Shown here: positions 1-13,892 of the stretch, piece by piece
Layout of the letters: each line of letters opens with the position of its first letter
Numbering within the stretch: position 1 is the stretch's first letter
NCBI GenBank assembly: GCA_947846985.1
Contig: CANTUZ010000008.1
Location: 25,191,352 to 25,255,351, forward strand
Origin: Fratercula arctica
Taxonomy: Eukaryota > Chordata > Aves > Charadriiformes > Alcidae
Reading direction: 5' to 3'
DNA length: 64,000 nt
Notes under the pieces: generated by a model
The model's database searches: none
Told to the model about the DNA's origin: nothing
What the model saw: only the letters and a program-made list of their open reading frames with translations
Made by a program: the position numbers and the translations under genes

Positions 1-3000
1 AGCATAGGTTTCTACTGCAGTTACTGCGGGCAGTCTCAGTAAAAAATGCAGGAGCTCTGACTCCTTTATATAACTTTGAACTTTTCGCAACCTTGGAAGA
101 GCAAGCAGTTCTAAAGCTACACACCTTTTAGTGTTTAAGTTATAATTAAACAAATCCATGTACCAACAGATATCTGAGCCTGATTATTCATTTAGCATTT
201 TGAAACTCTTGCTCTTCCTGTAATATTCTAATTTCTAATTTGCCAAATGTAGAAAAACATACCTCAACCAAGGTGGGCCTGGCTGATCAGTTTGTGAATA
301 AACCATGCTTTTGCAGCTTGTGGTGATTCTCTGCTTCCTTAAAATTGACCATTTGTTTGGCATTAAGTATCGTTTTGCTGTTTAAATCTCTGAAAAAACA
401 GTTAACCAGCATATGCAGCAGAGCCTGAAACAGAACTGAGGTGAAACAGATAAGGCTTGAATCTGAAATGTCCGTATCCGGCACTTTGAATGAAAGGATG
501 AAGTATAGCTGAGGTATTGCACAGACGGAAGGGATGATATCCCAGCTTTGTTGTTCAGCATGAATGAAGTTTGCTGAAGCTCTAGTTCATGACTGGCCTG
601 AAGTTTAAATGTTGAGCAATAAATTAAAAGTAAGGAAGTAATTTGAAAGAACAGAGTGAAAGAATTGGTTGTATGATGCTGAAATACACAGCAGGCAACA
701 ATTAAATGTATCTTGTTCAGTTTTCTTTTCAGAAAATTATTGCTTCTGTTTTGGTATCCTCTGATGAGTGTGTCAGATGATTCCTTCTCAGCTCAATTAT
801 TTCCAACAACCATAATCAAACAGCTAATTTCCGCAAAGGAAAATATTCTGGATTTTCTAGTGATTGTTGTCCATACTACCAAAGAGCTCACTCTGTTTTT
901 TTAAAGGTTTTGAACATTTATGGAACATAAAGGCTTTGAATGTGTGATTTTTATGTTTATGCAATCTTACATTATCATTTTAAAGATATAAAAAAAAACC
1001 CAACCAAAACAAAAACAAAACCCAAACAGAAAAACTCACGAGGAAAACCTGAAGCGATTCTGAGAAGAACAAGTTCAGGTACAGTGTTGTCCTGGTTTGA
1101 GGTAAAACAGAACCAACTTTCTGTTCAATATCTTGGTACTTCTCTGCCCTCTTCTGACCTAGCCCTCACTGTTGCTTTGGATAAGTTCTTAGTTTATGTC
1201 AAAAGTCAAAAGGTAATTCTCATTCCTGGCGCAACGATGAATGCGCCGCCCACCACACAGTGACCACACAGATGACAAACTGAACGCTTTTAGGGAAAAA
1301 GGGGAAAGGAAACGTTCTGTTTCTTTCCAGGTCCCTCTTGCTTGAGCATAGAACAATTTCATACCTTGTCTCCTAGTTGCCCGAGGGAGGCTTTGAGATC
1401 ACACATTGTCTAGAGAACAATGATTTGACCAACATTCCTCAGCCTGAAAGGCAAATAGTTCGAGGAAGCCTTTGTGGTGGTTTATAAAATAGCGAGAAAG
1501 AGATAAATAAGGAATGGTTCTGTGCTGCCCTGAGCTAGAGGGCATTGAATGAAACTAGCAAGTGGCAGTATCAAATTACACAAATGGATTATTTATTCAC
1601 ACAATACAAAACAGTTTAAATTGCCAAGGCCATGGGCCTTGCCATGGGCTGCTCTGAATGCTGTTTGTATAGGTTCAGAACACACTTGAAGGACCCACAG
1701 AGGAAAAAAAAAATAAAAAAAAGAACATCACATTTGGAAGCTATTAAACACAAAACACCACTTGTGGCTTAGGAAATCCCTTAGCTGTAAATCACTAGAA
1801 GCAATTTTACTCTGGGAGAGTATCAGCTTGTAATTGCCCTGCTCTGGCATTCTTCCCAAGGGATCTGCTGTTGGTCATGTTCAAACTAGAATATGGGTCT
1901 AAAAGGACCTTTAGTCTGATCTGATCTAGGGAAAATAATCTTCTTGTTCTAAGCGATATATACTGTATTTTGCTGAAAAATCCATGATACACAGTGGTTC
2001 ACCATTAAAAGAGCAGTGTCAAGTGAAATTAAATATGTTTCTGACCATGGAACACATTCCATGAAGGAAAGAACCTAGGGCTTGGAGTAGTGAACCATCA
2101 GTCAGACTAATTAACTCAGTGTTAAATCACAACTGCCTGATAATTATGTAGAAATGTCCCTTAACAGAACGCATGAGCCGGACATATCACATCACATATT
2201 TACAAAGATGTTTTGCCTAGGAGAATATCAGTTTTCTTTTCTGTGACCTGGATTCCCTGTTATGTTTGTTTCTTCATGAAATAAGGCCACACTGAAAATG
2301 CTGGTCTGTGTGTTAATCTGAAACGGCTAGAAATATTTAGCGATCAGATGATTTCTCTTGTAAATCTCCAGGCATCTAGTATTTACATCTCATTTCAATT
2401 TACAAATGCTAATAACCTCATTGAGCAACTATAGCACTACAGGGAGATAGAAAAAAATAATCAGTAATTATTCTAAGAAAAAGCATTCAAGATTTTGGAT
2501 GTCTGTCTGAAGCACAGTGAAGCAGTCCCTCTTACTACCGAGATCTTGAAATTGAAATCAAAGTCTCATGACAGGAGATTATTTCAGGGAATACTGGGAA
2601 GGAAATTGGGAAGGAATAAAGGAAATTATTTAAATATACTATAGAGGATACATAAGCATATAATATAGTAAGCATACACCTATGATTGCAGAAATAAAAC
2701 ATGCACTGAGTCCATAGGTTTTGTAGGGCTTTGTGTACATCACAGTTAAAGCGACAAGAACAAGACCAGGGAATTTAAATGTTGCTGTTACTGTTCTCAG
2801 TGTGCTCACATTGGAATAACACATTGCATTTTTTTCACAATTACAGGAATTTGCATAAATCAGAATATGTAAAAACAGAACAAAATTGAAGCTCTTTCTC
2901 TTAGAGAAAAGAGGAGCCTCATTTTTAATAATGACTTTGTGTCATCAGCTTAGGACATGAAGAAATAGTTTGCCTGCATAGAAGCCAACAGCAGATGAAA

Positions 3001-6000
3001 TTTGCTATGGAGACAGAGGGAGCGAGACGCAGACCACATAAATATGCACAGTATGTTATTTTAATTCATTCCAAAGGCTGTAATTCAGAAAAGATTTTCA
3101 GCCTGTTCTTTTTATTTACTCAATAGACCCATTTCATACTCTTCATTTTGTACAAGAGTAAAGGTCTAATGATGATTTTCTTTATTTGTTTTCTTTGTTT
3201 CTAACCACGTCTTTGGTTAAATGATGTGCAGTTGAGAATATGGAAGTGCTAAACCCCGTAATTTTTGCAGTAGAGTCATCCTGCTCCAAAAAGTAGTTAA
3301 GCTAGTAGTCAGCCACTCTTAGATCTCATACCCTTAGTTTTCTAAGCTAATTAAGAGTCTTATTCTGTTTCCTTATCAATTAACTGATCAGTACATTTTA
3401 CTATAAAACTTTTATCTAGCCTGCCTGAGGAGAAGTTACCTAATTGGCTATTTTTGTTCTTTATGTTATGTCTGTTTTTTAAAATTAGGTCAATTTCTTT
3501 TGGTAGACTGACATAAGCCTTATGACTAGTTGATACTGAGTTGTGACAACATCTGGTTTTTAAGGGAATGGATTTTGCATAATATGACGTTCCCTCCTGA
3601 TTACATATTCTCTTCTTCCATTGTCAGGTTGTCATTTTCTAACCTTTGCTTTAGAGTTGCTTAAATCTACTCCCAACCTTACTGTAATGCTGCATGGTGT
3701 CATGAATCAGGAGTCAGAGAAGGTATCGCCTTTCATTTTCTGTTATACTGATACTCAGTTTAATGTTTTGCAATGTCACCCATTGGATTAATTCATGTCT
3801 GTTTACCCCATTATGGAGATTTGGATACAGAAGTACCCATGTAGTAATGTATAACAATGTTTATTTGCTTTTAATTGCTGATTCCTGGACTATGAAGTGT
3901 GAGTATGAAGATAATCACACAGTGGGTATCTGTGTGTATTTTATAAACAACTTTTACATCCTAAGTGATCATAAATAAATACTGACATTGTCTCTGGTGT
4001 AAAACATACATTTACTAAAATGACATTTCTTGACCATCCTTGTGGAGAATTATTCTCTAACAAAGAAAGCAACACCAATTCAAGGAGGAGTACTATCTAG
4101 CAGAGCTAAGAGCTGTATGGTTTTTACTGGATTCTACAACACAGAGCTTTACAAAAGGTTCAGTATCAAATCTAATACTACCCACGCTGTCAGGAAATAT
4201 ATTTTCCCTTAGGTAGCATCTTACATCCCCTAAGAAAACATGTGGTCTAAGAACTGCAATCCTTTAAGACCACATCATGTTGCTTTAAATTCATCAAGAG
4301 CAGCCGTAATTTAACTGTTTATATTCATAGGATATATGAGTTTGTAACATAGTCCTATTACTTTGAAACTTTAAGTCTTGATTTCTAAATCAACATTGTT
4401 TAGAAATCTTTTAAGTTAGTAAATGTGTTTCTTGCCAAACCAAGCAGCAGCAGCTGCTTTCTTCAAGGTATTCAATACTGAAAACCCACCTCTCAGTCTG
4501 CGTAGAGGACACTTCCACACCACACGTTATCATCATCTGTAGCTGCTCACAGCTGCAGAATGGCCCCATCTGAGAAGACTGGCTTTACACAGATGTCTCC
4601 TAATCCAGAATCTGTTCCACACGGCCCAATGATGGCACAGAAATTAAAAAAACAGGCAGTTGTGCGTTAGCATCTGCAATAAAAAAGGAACCCATTCATT
4701 GTCTCTGATGAAGATTATTGTTCTTGCCAGCAGCATAAAGCTTGCATATGAAAAATGCTACCAGGCTTTTGGTTTACAGTATTGTGAAAAAAAAGTAGAA
4801 AGTAGGAACTGAGAATGGTAATGCCTAATAATTTATTCAATCCTTTTGAGCCAAATAATGTACAGAATGAGCTCTAGCATATCCTAATATTAATAGTTCT
4901 TTTCTTGCCCAGTCTTTGAGGAAAGATCAGACTTCTGACTGTTGTACCTTGGAGTACCTTTACATTCGTTCATATTTCCAGTATTCCATAGGCAGTAGAA
5001 ACTGGAAAGCATTATCAGTGGAGCATGCTTGACACAAGTAGTTTTTAAGCATCTCATTTGAGTAAAAGTCTGGACATTTGGAACAAAAACTGTTGCACTG
5101 TTTCCTCAACAGCCATACTGTCCAGGTAGGAAGCAGGTAGGAAATCTTCAGAGAGACAAAACATCTATGGCACAAAGTCTGACTGAATTAGAGCATACTT
5201 ACCTAAAAAATGGTTACCATTCTTCGAGTATGGTGACACTGTCCACATCTTTCTGTGGCCTGCTCATGTCCATCAGACTTCCATTGCTTTCACTCAAGTG
5301 CTGTGTTTCCACTTTACATAGCGATATATGCCAGGCAGAGCTTTCCTTAAGTGTTAGCCATCTTGCATCCGCCCATGGTAGCGGTTGGGACTACTCAGAA
5401 ATCAGGGGACACACAAAGTTTGAAGGCATTTTATCTAAGAAAATTTCAAAATCATTTTACAAATATTTCCACATCACTAATTTGCAATGAAAATCATCCA
5501 AAGGAAACATTAGCCAATTTTCCAGGAAGGGACATTTCTTTTGAGGAGCAAAATATGTACCATGCAAGAAACAGATTTGCATCTACCATGTAACAGATCC
5601 TGAAATGATTAAATCAGTCGATCCTAACCCAGGCCATGAGAACAGCACCAGTAGCCATCCTGAGTGGAGATTTCAGTCAGAATAGCACGGTTGCTCAAGA
5701 GCTCCAGTAAAGCATTAAGCTAAATGTAACCAGATAGTTTTTAATTAGATTTTATACTCCAAATCTAAATAGTCCACAAATCCCTGTCTTATGACAGTTT
5801 TTCATTTTCATGTTTTTAGTATGCTACAAAGAAGAGGTGTAGAAAGAAACATTTTAATAGAATTTGGCAAGTAGTTTAGCAAAGGATTATTTTGACTGAT
5901 CTTCACATGTAAGAATATGCTAAAAGTCTAAATTTCTAATAAAAGTAGGAAAGTTAAGGAGACTATTGCATTTGAAGGACACCATTGCATTTGTATCAAA

Positions 6001-7500
6001 TATGAAATGAACAATTACAAAATAGTACCCAGATTACTGAAAACTGAAAAAGTTGATGTGTCATGCTGTTCTCCGTTGTTCTGTCCCTGGCTTATAGGGG
6101 GGAAATATTTATTGAGTTTGCTAAATGCTGGGTCAAAACAGCTCTCTGGTTTGACCTGCCTGTAGACATTGCCTACTGCTCTGGATGCCATCAAATGCTG
6201 TGTCAACAGTTCATAAACCTGCATGGGGAATTATTCGTCTCTCTTACAAAAGTTGATAATTTTCCAAACAAGCTCATCTTCAGTTGGCATTTTAATAAAA
6301 AGACTGCTCTCTTGAGCATACTCACTTAATCTTGGAGACGAGAAGTGGAAAGGGTTTATTAGGTCATGTAGTTTACCCGTCTACCGGTGGATGCTTGTGC
6401 ACTACAGTGCAGTTTTTACTTCTTTGGCTGTCAGTGTTTTGTGCCATGTACAAAGTGAAGCAGGATTTATCAGTTTAGATGAAAATTCTGTAGAGAATGA
6501 CCTCTCATTTGCAGATTCTGTATGTCTTGTTCACCTTAGCCAATATACAGACTGGGAGATTTTGCATGTTCTCCTTTCAGACTGAGACCACAACCGGTGT
6601 TTTTGGCTTAAAATTACATCAAAACTGAAAAAAAAAATATTTTTAAGCTTATTCTTCAATTGTTTAACTAATTCATTTGAACCAGAACTTTCGTAGTTCA
6701 CTCTCTAAGTGGTAGAACAAGGTAAAGAGTAAAATTAACAACTTAAACTGTTCAGAAAGACAACATTTTCTCTCTTTTTCTTTTACCAGAGCTTTGCCTT
6801 TATTGACATAGTCCACAGATCAGAGCTTTTCTTGTCTTCAAGAAGTTGTTACAGTGCGTTGATGAGGCTCTATGGGCTATCTGCTACACTATCTCAATCC
6901 TTATTCAGCTCTCCTTTCCTGCACAAGGACTGATGCTTTTTGGATTGTGACTGATTTACAATTACTCTGTTCCTGTCAGTGGAATCTTAATGAGATTTGG
7001 TCCTCGAAACCAGGCTCTGGTAAACCTTTCATCAATGTAGTGTGGTACAAGGGAGTTAGGGATCCTCAGAAGATCTATCAGTGTTATCATAAAAATGGTA
7101 GTTTGCTCTGCTGCTTAAGATCCTTTTGGGCATAAGGTTTCTAGACAATCAAAGATTAATGTCTTTTCCTGGTTGGATGTACATAGTACGTCCAAACTTT
7201 CTGCTGCTGCACTCACAAAGTTGTAGAGGAAACGCAAATGCTTTGGTATATTAATATCTGCATAGATATCCAGGGTCTGCTCTTTCATCTTTCCTGCATA
7301 TTTTATGGCATTTGCAAACAAACTGCAATGAATCTGTTCCAAAATGGAGAAAACACTAATTTAGTTCTCTAAATAACTGTTCAGTGTCTTTGTTTGGGGA
7401 TTCTGAGCAACTTTTTCTTGTTTCAAGATTCAGGATATAAGACCTCAGAAATTGCTCTCCTCTAAGTTTTGATATTTATTCACCAAATCGGTTGCCTAAC
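1..7500. other. Upstream intergenic DNA, no gene recognised
   Basis: AT-rich non-coding sequence. Open frames on both strands are short (about 107 codons at most) and none resembles a known protein. There is an A/C-rich low-complexity stretch near 990-1046 and A-runs near 1707-1725. In mammals the DNA upstream of COL3A1 is intergenic, towards GULP1 (general knowledge), and this fits. I see no tRNA, rRNA or clear transposon here. Confidence 0.75.
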
Positions 7501-7518
7501 GTGGACACTATGAACATT

Positions 7519-7568
7519 AGTTACTATTTACTAACTATTAACAATAGTTACTATTAACAATAGTAACT
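7519..7568. repeat. Nested inverted repeats (AGTTACTATT/AATAGTAACT)
   Basis: AGTTACTATT at 7519-7528 and again at 7546-7555 can each pair with AATAGTAACT at 7559-7568. Between them TAACTATT (7532-7539) pairs with AATAGTTA (7543-7550). The block can therefore fold as two adjacent short hairpins or one longer one. No function is evident. Confidence 0.85.
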
Positions 7569-7754
7569 ACTAAATGTATCTTACATTTCAGTTTGCTTTA
7601 ACTATTGTAAAAGCCTTCGAGGAAAAAAACACCCCAGCATAAATGCATAATTATATAAAATACAGTTACAGAATTGAACACAGTTTCTACACAAAGTTAG
7701 AAAACACATTAAATGTCAAAGATGTTTATGCTAAAGTATCTTTTATACACGGAA

Positions 7755-7802
7755 GTAACTGTTTGTGACATATATAAACACAATAGTTCCACAAACAGTT
7801 AC
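7755..7802. repeat. Perfect 13-bp inverted repeat with 22-nt loop
   Basis: GTAACTGTTTGTG (7755-7767) is exactly complementary to CACAAACAGTTAC (7790-7802). The spacer of 22 nt is AT-rich. It lies about 190 bp after the other palindromic block. The arms contain AACNG-type (MYB-like) motifs. It could be a MITE remnant, a hairpin RNA or chance. Confidence 0.85.
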
Positions 7803-9342
7803 ATTTTTAATTCTGTTCCTCACAACCTCTCCTAACACTAATTTCTACATTGCTTTGATTGCTTGGTCTTCATGAAAGCAAGTCAAACAGATTCAACAAC
7901 AGGAACCAAGAGGTACTTCCTTGTTTGCCTTGAAGGGCATTTACCCAGAAAGCAGGAGACCTTAGTTCAAATCATTCCACCAAATTAAGAAAGTAATTTT
8001 GAACTTTGATCTTCTACTTTATTAGTTATAATAATAAAAATGTCTTATTTTTGTATTTGAGATAAGACATAAATCTAGGACATCAAACCACAAATTCTAG
8101 TCCGTTTTTTTTCAGGCCCTGGATGTGAGTGCCTTAAAAAGAATACCCTATAGCTGAAAAAAAACACCACCAAAACCAATGACAAAAAAGCCAAAGTGAT
8201 TCACTGAACTGATTTTATTTTGTTGGGCAGCTTAAACCTGTTTGCCTCACCTTATTTATAACATACATATAGTAGTCATTACAATATCGAAAGTTACTGA
8301 CAGTTTAAGTGTTTTCTGGAAATAAGCAGCCAACTGTTCGTTTTTTCCCAGGCTTTTACAAGTCTTACTGCTATCTAATCTAATGTCCACAAACCCATTG
8401 TAAACACAGACTGATGTAAAGTAAACATTGAAGACTCAGTATCAGATAAACAGAACACAGAAGATTCAAATTTTTTTCTACACAAGTCTTCTCAACTTAA
8501 TTTACAGCAAACTTTCCATATGTATCAATTTTCATGGGACTTTATAAACTTTGTGTTATTTTCTTTGACAAAGTCTACAGTTTTGATGACTATACTTTGA
8601 TGATACTTTCAGTAGATGTGAATTCAGAAAGTAAAGGAGGTGTTGTCTACAGTAACAAAATGTGCATCATTTAATACGGAAGTCAAGAAGAAAATATTTT
8701 TCACTTCTAGAAAACGAAAAAAAATGCTTTAAGAGAAATGCCTGAATTTTTGTGAGAGCTTTTGTATTATTCGTATAAAACTTTCATGCTTCTCTGACAT
8801 TTAGAGTTCCACAAAAGAGAGGAGCATTAGTGTGTACTTTTGTAGACATGCAGGAAAAGTCATGTCTAAATATTGCCCTTTTGCTTAATTTCACAGAAGG
8901 CAGGAAAAAAAGCCTGGAAAGTGTTTTTTAATGAGCTAGATAAGGGTACTAAAAGGGTATATGATAATTAACACTGAAGAGGAAAATAGTGAAACATTTT
9001 GTAGGAAGAAAGTTGCCTAGCCGGTTGAAGATTATGGTAATAGGGAAGACCAAAGTGATGAAGTACGAAACCAAAAACTGAGGAGTTACGACTAGTTTCA
9101 TGTCCAGATACTACCATGTGAGTTTTTAGGAAAAAAAGAATTTCCAACCAAAGTAAACAAAATCATAATTTTATATATGCCAGCATAGATGGAAGCTAAT
9201 TTTGCAGATGCAATGTAGATATCTAGTTAATTGGACTTTTTACCTGGCTCAGAAAACTCAGTCAACCATAGTCTGCAATCTTCTAATTAGAAAATACTGT
9301 GGATATTTTTGTTGAAGAGGTTGCAGGACACGGTGCATTAGT

Positions 9343-9363
9343 GATATTTTTTGAAAAAATATC
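9343..9363. repeat. AT-rich perfect palindrome
   Basis: GATATTTTTT (9343-9352) and AAAAAATATC (9354-9363) are exact complements around one G. It is a short cruciform-capable site; no function is inferred. Confidence 0.8.
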
Positions 9364-12300
9364 AGTTACATTTTTGCTTGCGTTAACTGAATACAAAATA
9401 TAAAATAGGAACGTCAAAGACAGAAACAAAACAGGACAGGGAACAGGGCAGAGGTGTAAAACTCAGCACATAATGGAAAAGACAGATATGGCCAGGATAA
9501 AGGAACTGCAATCCAAACATTCCAGAGAAATGGGCAACAGCTTTTGTAAACACTCCCCTAGATAATTAGTGCTCAGTTTTCTGTGTTCTGACCATCAGAG
9601 GGATTTTCAAAGTTGAGAATTCAGAGACATTCAACCTTGATGCAAATTCTTGACCCACTTTCACCCTGATTTTAATTAGCCACTCAGTAACTAATCAATC
9701 AACGTGTTAATTTAAGGTTTTCAGATAAACTAATGTCCACCTATGGCATATCATAAAAATTTCTCTGCTTTACCACATATGCATATGTCTGCAGCATTAA
9801 AAATACCATTTTATCCAGGTGAGTTAGAACAATCCCTGAGTTTACATATATTATTTCTGCTCTTGATAAATTTATGAAGAAATGTTGCCAAAAATACATG
9901 CCCTATAAAAGACATTTCCAGGCAGTTTTTCAGTCAAGACATTGGCCATAATTTTTCCAAAAACATCAAAGCAGCTTTTAAATAAACATGTGTCCTTCAG
10001 GAAGATCATATGCAGAAAACCAGATTCAATGTAAGGTCATTTTATTCCTAGACATGGCAGGAATTTGCTTATATGAGTGGATCAGTGAAAAGTTGACAGA
10101 TAATACCTCTCTGCTTCTGCTGCAGTGAAGTCTGAAGTGACTGGCTGGTCATTTTGTGGGTGGTTCTTTTTCTTTTCAAAATATCAACTGAATAGCTACG
10201 ACTCTGTCCAGACCCTCTACTTCCCAAAGTATACAGAGATTGGGGAATGGATAACTAACAATTGTAAAATAACTTGGACATTTCAGATAAGTTTTCTGAG
10301 GCAGTCATCTTGTGAAACAGACCAAACTTTTGAAAAGCAAGGCTAGTTTATAATAAATTATATAAAACCATATTGTTTTCAAATATACTATGTAGTAAAA
10401 GATTTTTAAAAAGTAGAAAGGACAGGTATACTTTAAAGAAGCTACATTTTTTGAAAAAGTTGATTTGTGTTATTAGGATAAATAGGGTGGGAGTTAATGT
10501 TTTCAAATAAGGAGTTTTAGGTTCAGGTAAATGAGTCAAAGACAATTAAGAAAAAACATGTCATGGAAAAGAATATGCTAAAAACATAAAATTATATAAA
10601 TAGGCTCTCAAGATTGCAGAGAAACATAACTGTTATTGTCCTGTTCATTAAGAAAATAAGTTATTTGTCTGATATTCAAATATATAATTTTATTGTTATA
10701 AAAATCAATGGAACTTAAAACCACACCTGATTTGCAAGGTCTTTTTATTAAGACAAATTTTAGAAGTTCAAAAATTTCACACCCCTAAACTTCCTGATGC
10801 ACTAAATTGCAAAAGCTAAAGGTCCATGAACTGTTTTTGTTGTAGGGTTATCTCATTCCAGAGTACGTTCTGGACCACGTATGTGTCAGTCCTTGTATTA
10901 ATTTATTTCAGACATCATACATTTCATTTACTGCTTTGTCAAAATGTCTGACTGCAGCTCAGTTCAATGGGTGGAGATCATCGTGTGCTAAAGAAAACGT
11001 GCTGCTCTGTTGTTGCTGGCTTTGCCCCATGAGTTTGGAGAGAGGAGCAAAGCTGCCTCTGCCCTCCCGCACGCTCCCACCATGCCTCTCCGCTTGCAGA
11101 GCAGAAAGGCTGAAGGGGGGCTGGCAGGGCTGTGGTGTCAGCCCTTCTGCACTTCTCCTCTGTCTTAGTGTGATCTGAGGTCTTAGGTTTTTTCCATTCA
11201 CAGAGTCCGTGGCTCAAATATTTGTCAACCTTTGCCTGCATAATTGCCCACTCTAGTTCTTACCAAACTCTAAGAGTCTCATAGTCCCCGCATCCCTTTC
11301 CCTGGTCATGGTAAGACCCATGCTGCACACCTTGATCGTTTGCTCCTTCAATAGCTGACCTCTCAGTTGTCTGTTTTGACAGGTAATTGTTTTGATGATT
11401 ATCAGTAGTCATGTTTGAAGGGACAACAAAAAGGCATAAGTGCCCAGGTAACTCAAGAGAGGTTCGATGATAACTCGTTGCAGACAAATGCACTTTCATG
11501 GAAATAGAGCTGTCTAAAGGTTCAGATCACTAGTGAAAATATTTAAAATATTTGTATTAATGTATGAATATATCAGATGTGAGAGGAGCATTTTGCAATA
11601 TTACTTCACAATCTCACATGTGTGAAGACCATTTTACAGTACTTATGGCTTAAAAATTGCAAGGTGCCCTTAGAAACACAGGTACTTTTTGTATCTGAAA
11701 TTAATGCTAAAAACATGAAACTTGAATAGTTACTTTGAATTTGACCTAATTGTCAAAGCAAAAGGTGAAGAAGAAATACTGTAAGGTCTTTGGGGCAAAC
11801 TTTTCTGTTCACGCTACAAAGGTACTTGCAGTATCCTTAATTTTTTATTGTATTAAGCAGTTAAAAAAATATCATTAGTGTGATGACGTGAAACTCTAAA
11901 ATGGTAAAAGAAAGAGCAGCTTCTAGCTCTTGATTCCCTCAAGATAGCTGAGAGACTGCAGGGTCAGCCAACTAGTGACTTGTTCATGTGAAGTGTCTAG
12001 ATTGTGCCTTGCTGGCTGACTCTGGGATTGTTTTATAGCTCAGCAGGGACAGGGGGTGTGGGGTTTGGAGAGCAGGCCCTTCAGCTATCACAGATCTGAA
12101 TAGCTCATCTTAAACCTCTTTTCTGAGGTTTTTCCTTTTGCTCAACTTGACTCCAGATGTTAGTGGTGCTCTTTGTTAATTAAATTATGTGTAATTAGAG
12201 TAAGAACCAGACCAGAAGCTCCAAAACAGAAAACACAGTGAGTGAAAATGGCAGGTATATACACCATCCAAATGCTGTTGGGAGCCTTGTTTTAAAGGTG

Positions 12301-13868
12301 GCCACAGATTCATAGTGTTAGAAATAGGGCAATATCTATATGGGTCCTATTTCTACCTGCTAGTAGTAGATGTTCTCTTGAGACAAATTGATAGTGATTT
12401 TTAAAAAAATCTTTTTTGACCTTGGCAAGGCACAATTTGGATGGGTTTGAATCTGGATTCCCAAGGAGATCAAGCCAACCTAGAGAGTTAAGTGTAACTT
12501 TTGGGAAGTCAAAAGTGCTTCAACAGTAAGGAATGTGGTAAGTCTCTTTGTACTGACACGATAGGGCTGCAATGTTTATACTGCGTTTGATGTATTCAGG
12601 GATCTGGCTTATGTGTGTTTCAGCTCATGGAAAGGATACACTGTGTTTGAAAACTGCAGAACGCAGTCTCTTCTCATTTTCCTCTACATCCAATGTTATT
12701 TCCCACAGCCATTCCTGAACTGGTAGGATTAACTCTACAGTGAGAGAATATTGTTTCTTTCATGTGCCATTTTTGCCTCACTCTTCTGCAGAAAAAGATT
12801 ATAGAGCAAGACTCTTGCTTGTTTATGCTTTCTTTCCACTGTTCATTTCATTAAAAAGACCTTGATGTGTCTATAAATGTAATTCATATGTACTTTAACA
12901 CTTGTATAATGAGAATCTATGTGTTTTGGACTTCTGATTTATTCTTAAAAGAGTCTTCAAAATTTCCTTTCAGCTTAAAACCTGTCAGAATATCAGACAT
13001 CGATATCAGTTCCAGAAAGAACCAGATGCAGTGTTTCTGGGAAGGATTAATAGCTATTTTTCCCTTTTGAGGGGTTATTAACTCTGCACAGATAGATTAA
13101 AACTGGCTTGCTCATTGTACTCCAAAACAGCCAATGCACTAGGTCCAAAGGAAAATTAGTGCACATTGTTAGAATGATAACATTAGAAGTTATTCAAGGT
13201 CAAATTCTTTGAATTCTTATCGTTTGAATTATTTTTTACTCTTTGCCTAGCAGAAATTGCAATCCACGCTACTTGTGTACTTTCACAATTACCACATTAG
13301 AAACATCTCATGAATATTAAAGTATTGCTGCTGACAACTTTGTAGCTTTCCAAAGATACTGATGATGTGAATTTTCACAACTGTCATTTATTTGAAAACC
13401 CTGTTTCAACAAGGTTTTAAAGGAAAGCTCTGAAAAGACGCCTTATTCTAGCTTTGAAAATGTTTTAAAAAATATAAACAGAAAAGACCACATTCCCCCT
13501 TTCTCCTGTGCTTGCATATAGACATTAGATTTAAATATGTGCTGTTTCTTAACCTACAGGACATTTTACTCACAACTTAAAAAAAAGAATATGGCCAAAA
13601 TCCAGTATCGAAATTTTGGATGCTGTCTGTTTGTCTTCATTAGAAAGCTGCTTTAAGCTAAAATTCGAAAATGCTCTGATCGCTAAAATGATGGTGCCAT
13701 AAGTTTGTGCTAACATGCACACACCTTGTGCTGGAGGGCATAGCTAAGTAAGCTTGTTCATACTGTTCTTCATCATGAGCCTATGGTGAGTGTGTTGAAT
13801 AATGCCGGTATGCTCCAACTCTAATTCTGTGCAGAGTCATGTTCAGATTGCATGTCACTCTGTATAAG

Positions 13869-13892
13869 CTTGCCATCTTACTGGATGGCAAG
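13869..13892. repeat. 9-bp inverted repeat, 6-nt loop
   Basis: CTTGCCATC (13869-13877) pairs perfectly with GATGGCAAG (13884-13892). Pairing extends weakly by one G-T and one A-T pair. It may be a chance hairpin. Confidence 0.8.
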
